A stretch of 64,000 nucleotides of DNA from Bacteroidota bacterium. GTDB lineage: Bacteria > Bacteroidota > Bacteroidia > AKYH767-A > OLB10. Positions within the stretch are counted from its first letter, which is position 1. Each line of letters begins with the position of its first letter. Positions 57,493 through 64,000 of the stretch are shown here, in pieces. The notes beneath the pieces are model-generated. The model did not search any database, had not been told where the DNA came from, and worked only from the letters and a program-made list of their open reading frames with translations. Location: the NCBI GenBank assembly GCA_016713925.1, contig JADJOH010000007.1, positions 855,501 to 919,500 of the forward strand. The letters run 5' to 3'. Position numbers and translations under genes: made by a program.

Positions 57493-58989
57493 ATGAAATT
57501 TACAAAAATCCTTATTGCCAACCGGGGGGAGATTTCTTTAAGAATTATGAGATCAGCCCGTGAAATGGGTATTAAAACTGTTGCGGTTTATTCGGAAGCA
57601 GATCGAAATGCCTTGCATGTCCGTTATGCGGATGAAGCCGTTTTTATTGGTCCGGCACCCTCTCAGCAAAGTTATCTGGTAATAGATAAAATTATTGATG
57701 CCGCCTTGAAGACAGGCGCACAAGCGATTCATCCCGGATACGGGTTTTTATCTGAAAATGCGTCCTTTGCCCGGGAGGTGAAGAAAAATGGTCTGGTTTT
57801 GATTGGACCATCTCCGGAGTCCATGGAGATCATGGGTGACAAATTATCTGCAAAAGCAGCTGCTAAGAAATTCGATATTCCTCTGGTGCCGGGTACGGAT
57901 TATGCGATATCAGATGTTTCTCAAGCGCGACAAGTCGCCAAGGAAGTGGGCTTCCCCATTCTGATTAAGGCTTCAGCAGGTGGTGGCGGTAAGGGGATGC
58001 GGATTGTCGAGAGTGAAGATCAGTTTGATGAAATGCTCGAACGGGCAGTGAGTGAAGCGACTTCCGCGTTTGGTGATGGTTCGGTTTTTATTGAGCGATA
58101 TGTGGCTTCTCCACGGCATATTGAGATTCAGGTCTTGGGCGATCAGCAGGGAAATATTGTATACCTGTTTGAACGGGAATGTTCTATCCAAAGAAGGCAT
58201 CAGAAAGTGATTGAAGAAGCACCCAGTTCTGTATTGACTCCTGCTATCAGAGAAGCAATGGGGAAATGCGCGGTGCTCGTGGCTAAGGCCGCTAATTATG
58301 TGGGGGCAGGTACCGTGGAATTCCTCCTGGATGAAAACCTGAATTTTTATTTCCTGGAGATGAATACCCGCTTGCAGGTGGAGCATCCGGTCACGGAAAT
58401 GATTACAGGCATCGATCTGGTAAAGGAACAAATCAGAATTGCAGAGGGGCATCCATTGTCGTTTAGTCAGGAGGATTTGAAAATTGAAGGGCATGCCGTT
58501 GAAGTAAGGGTGTATGCGGAGGATCCTGCCAATGACTTCCTGCCGGATATCGGTAAACTCGTTCGCTATGTTCGTCCACAGGGACCGGGAGTGAGAGTCG
58601 ATGATGGATTTGAAGAGGGAATGGATATTCCGATTTATTACGATCCGATGATTGCTAAACTCATCACCCATGGGAAGGATAGGGAAGAGGCCATAGCCAG
58701 AATGCTGCGGGCTATTCGTGAATATGTGATTGTGGGCTGCGAAACCACTTTGCCATTTTGTAGTTATGTCCTGCGACATGATGCCTTTACCAGCGGTAAT
58801 TTCGATACCCATTTTGTGAAGCATTATTTTACCCCGGCTGTCTTAAAAGAGGAATTGTCAAAAGAAGAACAGCAAGCCGGATTAATTCTTTCCTACCTCT
58901 TGCAGGATCAAAGCAATAAGAACAGGAAGCCTGTCGTTACTACTGGCGATGGCACCCAAAGATCCGCATGGAAAATCAGAAGGTCATGA
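57493..58989 (+). CDS. accC: Biotin carboxylase subunit of acetyl/propionyl-CoA carboxylase
   Basis: 498 residues: FTKILIANRGEISLRIMRSA, AIHPGYGFLSENASFA, the ATP-grasp glycine loop KASAGGGGKGMRIV (~155), RDCSIQRRHQKV-like RECSIQRRHQKVIEEAPS, EFLLDENLNFYFLEMNTRLQ VEHPVTE (catalytic Glu and Arg) and a C-terminal barrel ending SAWKIRR. No biotin carrier or carboxyltransferase gene adjoins it. It could serve acetyl-CoA or propionyl-CoA carboxylase. Confidence 0.92.
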   Translation: MKFTKILIANRGEISLRIMRSAREMGIKTVAVYSEADRNALHVRYADEAVFIGPAPSQQSYLVIDKIIDAALKTGAQAIHPGYGFLSENASFAREVKKNGLVLIGPSPESMEIMGDKLSAKAAAKKFDIPLVPGTDYAISDVSQARQVAKEVGFPILIKASAGGGGKGMRIVESEDQFDEMLERAVSEATSAFGDGSVFIERYVASPRHIEIQVLGDQQGNIVYLFERECSIQRRHQKVIEEAPSSVLTPAIREAMGKCAVLVAKAANYVGAGTVEFLLDENLNFYFLEMNTRLQVEHPVTEMITGIDLVKEQIRIAEGHPLSFSQEDLKIEGHAVEVRVYAEDPANDFLPDIGKLVRYVRPQGPGVRVDDGFEEGMDIPIYYDPMIAKLITHGKDREEAIARMLRAIREYVIVGCETTLPFCSYVLRHDAFTSGNFDTHFVKHYFTPAVLKEELSKEEQQAGLILSYLLQDQSNKNRKPVVTTGDGTQRSAWKIRRS

Positions 58990-59020
58990 TTTTGGCACAT
59001 ATTTGGTTTGGACGAGTGGC

Positions 59021-59632
59021 ATGAAATCCCGTAGTCTTCTCTTCTTGTTACTTGCCTTTTCATTAAAAGTCTCCGCTCAACTGGAGATGCCCGGTGGTGG
59101 TTATAAAGTCCTCGCTACTGTTATTGACGGGGATACCATGCCGATTATTCATCTTGCTCCCGCCGAAATATATGCCTCCATCTCTCCGGAAGCAGCGGCG
59201 AAAATGAAATCCTTCCTCAAGCTGCGACGCGATGTTTTAAGAGCTTATCCGTATGCAAAACTGGCAGCAGTGCAATTAAAGTTTATCAATGATAGCGTGG
59301 CGCATATCTCCAATGAAAGAGCGAAGAAGAAATTTATTAAGAAGACCGAAGCAGAGCTTAAAGATCAGTTTGAAAGGGATCTGAAAAAACTGACGGTCAC
59401 TCAAGGACGCATCTTAATCAAATTGATTGACAGGGAAACCGGTTCTACTTCCTATGCGTTGGTAAAGGAATTGAGAGGGGGATTGCAGGCATTTTTCTGG
59501 CAGGGACTCGCCCGGCTTTTCGGATCCAACCTGAAATCAGAATATAAGGCCGATGCAGAAGATCAACTTATTGAATCGATTGTTCAACAAATCGAACGGG
59601 GAGAATTGAAATTTCAAACTGTTTCTAAATAG
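59021..59632 (+). CDS. DUF4294 domain secreted protein
   Basis: 204 residues. I start at MKSRSLLFLLLAFSLKVSAQ, a clean signal peptide; an upstream in-frame ATG at 58949 lies within accC. The mature part has RAYPYAKLAAVQLKFIND, TVTQGRILIKLIDRETG and ELRGGLQAFFWQGLARLFG, the DUF4294 signature, known mainly in Bacteroidota. Function unknown; likely periplasmic. Confidence 0.87.
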   Translation: MKSRSLLFLLLAFSLKVSAQLEMPGGGYKVLATVIDGDTMPIIHLAPAEIYASISPEAAAKMKSFLKLRRDVLRAYPYAKLAAVQLKFINDSVAHISNERAKKKFIKKTEAELKDQFERDLKKLTVTQGRILIKLIDRETGSTSYALVKELRGGLQAFFWQGLARLFGSNLKSEYKADAEDQLIESIVQQIERGELKFQTVSK

Positions 59633-59717
59633 AAATCCTTCTTAAAATTGACAAACTACTGTTCTTAAGTTCTGCTGCACTTGTTAAATTTTTCCATCGT
59701 TGTTTCCTCGATAACTC

Positions 59718-59725
59718 TACTTTTG
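59718..59725 (+). promoter_or_regulatory. Putative -7 box of the esterase gene
   Basis: TACTTTTG matches TAnnTTTG exactly, 16 bp before the ATG. Confidence 0.45.
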
Positions 59726-59741
59726 TATTGAAATTAAAATA

Positions 59742-60623
59742 ATGTCAACTCACTCTTCAAGTAAACGTCCGCTTATTAAAAGTAAACCTGAGGAAGAGAA
59801 GCCGGAAGGTCTCTTGAAAACAATTTTTATTGAAGATTTTTTTTCAGCTGCACTGAAGCGTCAGATGAAAGTGGAAATTGTACTGCCTCCCTGGTACAAA
59901 GAAACGCCTCAGTTTTCGTTTCCTGTGTTGATTTTAAATGACGGACAATTGCTGCATAAGGTTAAAGTGAAAGAAGCCTTGTTGAAATTGTACAATGAAA
60001 ATGTGATTCCCCCAATGATCATTGCCGGTATTCACGCGCATAACCGCTTGCACGAATATGGAGTGGCAGGAGTACCTGATTATAAGAGCAGGGGCAATAA
60101 AGCAGGGAAGTATAGCCGCTTTATGGTGAATGAATTCTTGCCCTTGCTGAAGAAAAATTTCAGAGTGCTCGAGGGTCCTGCCCATACGGCCATTGCAGGT
60201 TTTTCACTCGGTGGACTCTCTGCATTTGACATTTCCTGGAACTATCCACATTTCTTCGGTACAACCGGTGTTTTCTCCGGTTCTTTTTGGTGGAGAAGTA
60301 AGAGCTACGATGGAGGGTATGATGAAGCCAGTGACCGTATCATCCATAAATTAGTCCGTGGAACGGATTCGGTGAGCAATCAGCGTTTCTGGTTTCAGTG
60401 CGGTACAGAAGATGAACTTTCAGACCGGAATAACAATGGTGTTATTGATTCGATTGAAGATACACTAGATCTGATAGATGAGCTACAGGCTATCGGTTAT
60501 GAAAAGGGAACGAATATCGAGTATGTGGAAGTAGAAGGAGGCAGACATGACGAAGAAACCTGGTCCAAAGTTTTTCCCGATTTTTTAATATGGGCTTTTG
60601 GCAGAGGAAAAGTCAGGTTGTAA
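59742..60623 (+). CDS. Alpha/beta hydrolase, esterase D / enterochelin esterase-like
   Basis: 293 residues with VLILNDGQLL, the nucleophile elbow AGFSLGGLSAF (~151), a likely acid in FQCGTEDELSDRNN and the catalytic histidine in EGGRHDEETW (~265). No signal peptide, so cytosolic. The motif set is that of the putative esterase (Pfam Esterase) family. Substrate unknown. Confidence 0.87.
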   Translation: MSTHSSSKRPLIKSKPEEEKPEGLLKTIFIEDFFSAALKRQMKVEIVLPPWYKETPQFSFPVLILNDGQLLHKVKVKEALLKLYNENVIPPMIIAGIHAHNRLHEYGVAGVPDYKSRGNKAGKYSRFMVNEFLPLLKKNFRVLEGPAHTAIAGFSLGGLSAFDISWNYPHFFGTTGVFSGSFWWRSKSYDGGYDEASDRIIHKLVRGTDSVSNQRFWFQCGTEDELSDRNNNGVIDSIEDTLDLIDELQAIGYEKGTNIEYVEVEGGRHDEETWSKVFPDFLIWAFGRGKVRL

Positions 60624-60635
60624 TGTTGAAGTCTT

Positions 60636-62231
60636 TTATTCGCTGAGCGATTTCCGTTTGAATTCAGAAGTATAATGAAATTGAAGGTCCGGATAATTTT
60701 TTATCATCTGATCCAGCATCCATTGTGAATCGGCAAGGTAAACGAGATTCCCGTCTTTATCAGTAGCCACCTGGTGCTGACGGAAACGAATGAATTCATC
60801 GAGCTTCACTTTATCCTCTGAAGTAATCCAACACGCCTTATACACCTGAATCATATTGAATTTACAGGAAGCGCCATACTCATGCTCCAACCGGTATTGA
60901 ATCACTTCAAACTGAAGTTCACCCACGGTACCCACAATCTTCCGGTTGCCGCCAAACTGTGTGAAGAGCTGTGCTACTCCTTCATCCGTTAATTGCGTAA
61001 TTCCTTTTTCCAGTTGTTTCGTTTTCATCGGATCGGTATTGACCAGTTCCTTAAATATCTCCGGTGAGAAACTGGGAATCCCCTGAAAATTTAATTCCTC
61101 TCCTTCCGATAAGGTATCGCCGATTTTAAAATTACCGGAGTCGTATAATCCGATCACATCACCCGGATAGGCTTCATCGATGATGCTCTTGCTTTGTCCC
61201 AAAAAGGTAGCAGGATTGTTAAAGCGGATATCCTTATCGAGACGAACATGATGGTAAAATTTACTGCGTTCAAACTTTCCGCTGCAGACTCTTAAAAAAG
61301 CAATACGATCGCGGTGTCGGGGATCGAGGTTGGCATGTATTTTAAAAATGAAACCGGTAAATGCTTTTTCATCAGGATTCACATCTCTCTTATCACTCGT
61401 TCTACCTCCGGGAACCGGAGAGATTTCTATGAAAGCATCCAGCATTTCCTTAACCCCAAAATTATTGATCGCCGATCCAAAGAATACCGGTGCCAGTTGA
61501 CCGCTCAAATAATCCTTCGTATCAAATTTTTCATATACGCCTTCGATGAGATCCACATCCTCGCGAAGTTGTGGCGCGTATTGTCCCGCCAGTTTGTCAA
61601 TCGCCGGATCTGCTAAACTGGTAATGCTGATTCCTTCCGGCTTCTTTTCAGTGCCAGGGGTAAAGGCATACAGGCTTTTCGTATAAAGATTGTAAACCCC
61701 TTTAAACGTTGATCCCATGCTGATCGGCCAGCTCAATGGTCGAACTTTTATTTTTAATTTTTCTTCGAGTTCATCGAGTAGATCAAATGGGTATTTTCCT
61801 TCCCGGTCCATCTTATTCACAAAAATGATGACCGGCGTATCCCTCATTCTGCAGACCTCCATCAACTTGTAGGTTTGTTCCTCAACCCCTTTCTGGCAGT
61901 CGATGACCAGGATAACACTGTCTACAGCGGTGAGTGTCCGGTAGGTATCCTCAGCAAAATCTTTATGCCCCGGTGTATCCAATAAGGTGATTAAAGTGTC
62001 ACTGTATTCAAAATTCATGACCGATGTGGCTACAGATATTCCCCTTTGCCGCTCGATCTCCATGAAATCGGAGGTGGCGCTTTTCTTGATTTTATTCGAT
62101 TTTACCGCACCTGCCGTTTGAATGGCGCCTCCGAAAAGAAGAAATTTCTCAGTAAGCGTGGTTTTACCTGCATCCGGGTGACTGATAATTGCGAAAGTGC
62201 GTCGTTTCTTGATTTCCTGTTGTATGCTCAT
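60636..62231 (-). CDS. prfC: Peptide chain release factor 3
   Basis: A translational GTPase that recycles RF1/RF2. 531 residues with the G1 loop SHPDAGKTTLTEKFLLFGG, the RGISVATSVM switch region, G3 DTPGHKDFAEDTYR, G4 NKMDREG and the RF3-typical C-terminus (IVGTVGELQFEVIQYRLEHE). Convergent with the esterase gene, 12 bp apart. A TACCTTTG box lies 20 bp upstream. Confidence 0.97.
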   Translation of the reverse strand: MSIQQEIKKRRTFAIISHPDAGKTTLTEKFLLFGGAIQTAGAVKSNKIKKSATSDFMEIERQRGISVATSVMNFEYSDTLITLLDTPGHKDFAEDTYRTLTAVDSVILVIDCQKGVEEQTYKLMEVCRMRDTPVIIFVNKMDREGKYPFDLLDELEEKLKIKVRPLSWPISMGSTFKGVYNLYTKSLYAFTPGTEKKPEGISITSLADPAIDKLAGQYAPQLREDVDLIEGVYEKFDTKDYLSGQLAPVFFGSAINNFGVKEMLDAFIEISPVPGGRTSDKRDVNPDEKAFTGFIFKIHANLDPRHRDRIAFLRVCSGKFERSKFYHHVRLDKDIRFNNPATFLGQSKSIIDEAYPGDVIGLYDSGNFKIGDTLSEGEELNFQGIPSFSPEIFKELVNTDPMKTKQLEKGITQLTDEGVAQLFTQFGGNRKIVGTVGELQFEVIQYRLEHEYGASCKFNMIQVYKACWITSEDKVKLDEFIRFRQHQVATDKDGNLVYLADSQWMLDQMIKNYPDLQFHYTSEFKRKSLSE

Positions 62232-62251
62232 GCTGCCATAAAATAAGGGTG

Positions 62252-62259
62252 CAAAGGTA
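62252..62259 (-). promoter_or_regulatory. Putative -7 box of prfC
   Basis: TACCTTTG on the minus strand, an exact TAnnTTTG match, 20 bp before the ATG. Confidence 0.5.
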
Positions 62260-62278
62260 CACAGCAGGAGGATTGATC

Positions 62279-62307
62279 TTGTATTAAGTCAGGCTTTTCT
62301 ATCTTTG
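62279..62307 (+). promoter_or_regulatory. Putative promoter of the OmpH-like gene
   Basis: TTG (62279-62281), an 18-bp spacer and TATCTTTG (62300-62307, exact match), 16 bp before the TTG start. Confidence 0.5.
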
Positions 62308-62323
62308 GAAAAAATATACTATC

Positions 62324-62890
62324 TTGAAACAAGCCTCTCTGATTCTCAATGTAATACTGTTCCTGGCAGTAGCTTATCTCTATTATCTCAGATTTAATGA
62401 TGGAAATACTGTTGAAACAATACCCGTTTCCGGTCCTGCATTGAACTCGAAAATTGTGTTCGTTGATTCGGATTCGCTTATGGATAATTACACCCTTTTT
62501 AAAGATATGCTGGAAGCTATGGGTAAGAAGAGGGATAGTTTGGATAAAGTCCTGATGAATAAGGGCAGTTATCTGGAGAAGGAGATCAAGGAGTATCAGG
62601 AAAGAGCCGCAGGGATGAGTGCGGGAGAAAGGCAGTTGAGAGAAGAGTCCTTGATGAAAAAACAACAAGCGCTCATGGAAGAACGTGATAATCTCCTTGA
62701 ATCACTCAAGGAAGAAGAAGCGCAACTGACAGATAGTATCCATGTTGATTTGATGTCGTACCTGAAAGTGTTCAATAAGAAGCATGGTTATGATTTTATT
62801 CTGGGTTATTCCAGAGGAGGAGGCATCCTGCTGGCCAGTGATTCCCTTGACATCACTAAGCAAGTAGTGAATGGATTGAATCAAAAGTAA
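62324..62890 (+). CDS. OmpH/Skp family periplasmic chaperone-like protein
   Basis: 188 residues: an N-terminal signal or anchor helix (ASLILNVILFLAVAYLYYL), the beta start KIVFVDSDSLMDNY, a long coiled coil (~65-130) and the closing FNKKHGYDFILGYS. This is the Skp fold, which holds outer-membrane proteins in the periplasm. The start codon is TTG; no ATG precedes the helix. Confidence 0.88.
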   Translation: MKQASLILNVILFLAVAYLYYLRFNDGNTVETIPVSGPALNSKIVFVDSDSLMDNYTLFKDMLEAMGKKRDSLDKVLMNKGSYLEKEIKEYQERAAGMSAGERQLREESLMKKQQALMEERDNLLESLKEEEAQLTDSIHVDLMSYLKVFNKKHGYDFILGYSRGGGILLASDSLDITKQVVNGLNQK

Positions 62891-62925
62891 CCTGATCCGC
62901 AATTGAGTAATAAAGAATAGCTAAG

Positions 62926-62965
62926 AATAAAAAAAGGCTGCTCCCCGGGAACAGCCTTTTTTATT
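62926..62965. terminator. Bidirectional terminator
   Basis: AATAAAAAAAGGCTG and CAGCCTTTTTTATT form a long stem with A/T tracts on both sides, between the OmpH-like gene and the convergent deoxynucleoside kinase gene. Confidence 0.88.
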
Positions 62966-62987
62966 GGAATAAGATCAGAAATGCAGA

Positions 62988-63629
62988 TTAAAAAAGTCCG
63001 TTGATTTCACCATTAATTTTATTGATGACCATTCCCAGATGCTCAGGGTTTTCAGCAAAATTGATATCATCAATATCGATGATCAATATTTTCCCCTGTT
63101 CGTATTGTGAAATCCAGGCTTCATAGCGTTCGTTTAAGCGCTTGAGATAATCCAGACGAATGGAGTTTTCATACGCTCTTCCTCTCTTTTGAATCTGATT
63201 GACAAGTGCAGGAACGGTGCCTCTCAAATAAATCATAAGATCAGGTGGCTGAACGAAATTACTCATGAGGTTGAACAACTCCAGGTAATTATTAAAATCT
63301 CTGGTAGTCATTAAACCCATGGCATGCAAATTCGGTGCGAATATGTATGCATCTTCATAGATGGTTCTGTCCTGAATTACCGTCTTATTGCTTTTTCTGA
63401 TTTTAAGTATTTGATTGAATCTGCTGTTTAAAAAGAAAATCTGCAAATTAAATGACCACCGTTGCATGTCTTCGTAGAAGTCATTGAGGTAGGGGTTGTC
63501 ATCAACATCTTCATAATGTGGTTCCCATTTCAGGTTTTTTGCCAGCAGACTTGTTAATGTGGTTTTACCGGAGCCGATATTGCCAGCCACTGCAATGTGC
63601 ATATTTTTAGTAGGGGAACTTGTAGCCAA
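62988..63629 (-). CDS. Deoxynucleoside kinase (deoxyadenosine/deoxycytidine kinase type)
   Basis: Phosphorylates deoxynucleosides for salvage. 213 residues with P-loop GNIGSGKTTLTSLL (~16), the acidic EDVDDNPYLNDFY, VIQDRTIYEDAYIFAPNLH (DRS-type motif, ~84) and the lid RGRAYENSIRLDYL (~147). The start could also be the later methionine MHIAVAG at 63602, common in the family. Confidence 0.92.
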   Translation of the reverse strand: MATSSPTKNMHIAVAGNIGSGKTTLTSLLAKNLKWEPHYEDVDDNPYLNDFYEDMQRWSFNLQIFFLNSRFNQILKIRKSNKTVIQDRTIYEDAYIFAPNLHAMGLMTTRDFNNYLELFNLMSNFVQPPDLMIYLRGTVPALVNQIQKRGRAYENSIRLDYLKRLNERYEAWISQYEQGKILIIDIDDINFAENPEHLGMVINKINGEINGLF

Positions 63630-63725
63630 TTTTTTATTTTTTTAAGAATGAAACATGAAAGATAATCGTATCGAGAGACCAAAAATAGCTTCTGTAGAGT
63701 AGTCAACCAAAGGCTGTTGAAAAGT

Positions 63726-64000
63726 TCATTGAGGAATATAGAGGTTTTGATCCAAAATATACCAGCATTTATCCGCTGAGAGGAGGGATTTGCTGCATCC
63801 CGGAGGACAGAACACTGCGGTCTTCGCTTCGGCGTTTAGGGTTAGGTTATAAGTGATTAGCTCATTCTTCAGGTTAATCATCAGTAGGTTATCCTTGAGT
63901 TGAATAAGATGGGGTTCCTGCTCGAAGGGAATGGATTTTACTTTTGATCCAAATTGATCAAATACCATGATTTCACAGGTATCTTTAAGAATAATCCAGT
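63726..64000 (-). CDS. C-terminal part of a hypothetical protein
   Basis: The last ~91 codons of a minus-strand gene that enters from the right edge. The visible part alternates short hydrophobic strands with polar turns (IMVFDQFGSKVKSIPFEQEP, LITYNLTLNAE, CWYILDQNLYIPQ), which suggests a beta-propeller or similar beta repeat protein. I do not recognise the family. Confidence 0.5.
   Translation of the reverse strand, partial: WIILKDTCEIMVFDQFGSKVKSIPFEQEPHLIQLKDNLLMINLKNELITYNLTLNAEAKTAVFCPPGCSKSLLSADKCWYILDQNLYIPQ

Noticed and set aside
57973..58824. 283-codon minus-strand ORF inside accC
   Set aside because: Antisense of the intact biotin carboxylase gene; long only because accC codon use leaves few reverse stops.

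Overview
The window is chromosomal DNA of a member of the Bacteroidota. Supporting marks are three proteins with type IX secretion C-terminal sorting domains, a moxR-DUF58-BatABC aerotolerance cluster, a BT_3928-type DoxX protein beside folP, a DUF1599 and a DUF4294 protein, a SusC/CarboxypepD-type outer-membrane receptor, bacillithiol synthesis (bshA), and many start sites preceded by the phylum's TAnnTTTG promoter box. Order or genus cannot be fixed from this sequence. Most content is housekeeping; I see no phage, CRISPR array, IS transposase or rRNA.

Layout. 0-4.2 kb: DUF2779-type nuclease (partial) and folP on the minus strand, divergent from DUF1599, DoxX and an oligopeptide permease. 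4.2-10 kb: an octamer repeat, then moxR, DUF58, BatD-like, batA, batB and batC. 10-13.3 kb: ruvX-def-aroK (minus), dapD (plus), universal stress protein (minus). 13.8-21.2 kb: secreted sugar dehydrogenase with PKD and T9SS domains, GH3/beta-lactamase fusion, bshA. 21.2-24.7 kb (minus): SUI1 factor, TonB-dependent receptor, companion CarboxypepD protein. 25.2-28 kb: a shortened sigma-70 factor, then three tRNA genes (Arg, Pro, Ser) embedded in tRNA-3'-end duplications and palindromes, with a broken deoD between Pro and Ser. 28-34.2 kb: peptide-binding lipoprotein, two permeases, tryptophanase. 34.3-38 kb: B12-dependent ribonucleotide reductase and a QueD/PTPS protein. 38-43.3 kb: T9SS substrate, GldM-C-like secreted protein, TPR hybrid histidine kinase. 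43.3-48.4 kb (minus): ribH, TPR membrane protein, LMW phosphatase, dnaA, split 5'-nucleotidase. 48.4-55 kb: thioesterase, M42 peptidase, YigZ, EamA, ribD, prmC, T9SS protein. 55-64 kb: sucC, fatty acid hydroxylase, accC, DUF4294, esterase, prfC, OmpH-like, deoxynucleoside kinase.

Two things stand out. First, the tRNA region at 25.9-28.0 kb: each of three neighbouring tRNA genes has extra partial copies of its own 3' end, separated by hairpins and concentric palindromes, some with the core GACAGGTCGCGACCTGTC. This looks like a family of tiny tRNA-end-associated repeat elements and is the best candidate for something undescribed. Second, about a dozen otherwise well-conserved genes are broken by single-base frameshifts, often one base short in a homopolymer, and at least three carry internal deletions. 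The frameshifts are most simply consensus errors in the assembly; the in-frame deletion in the sigma factor is less easily dismissed.

Broken genes are given as single features spanning the reconstructed gene.
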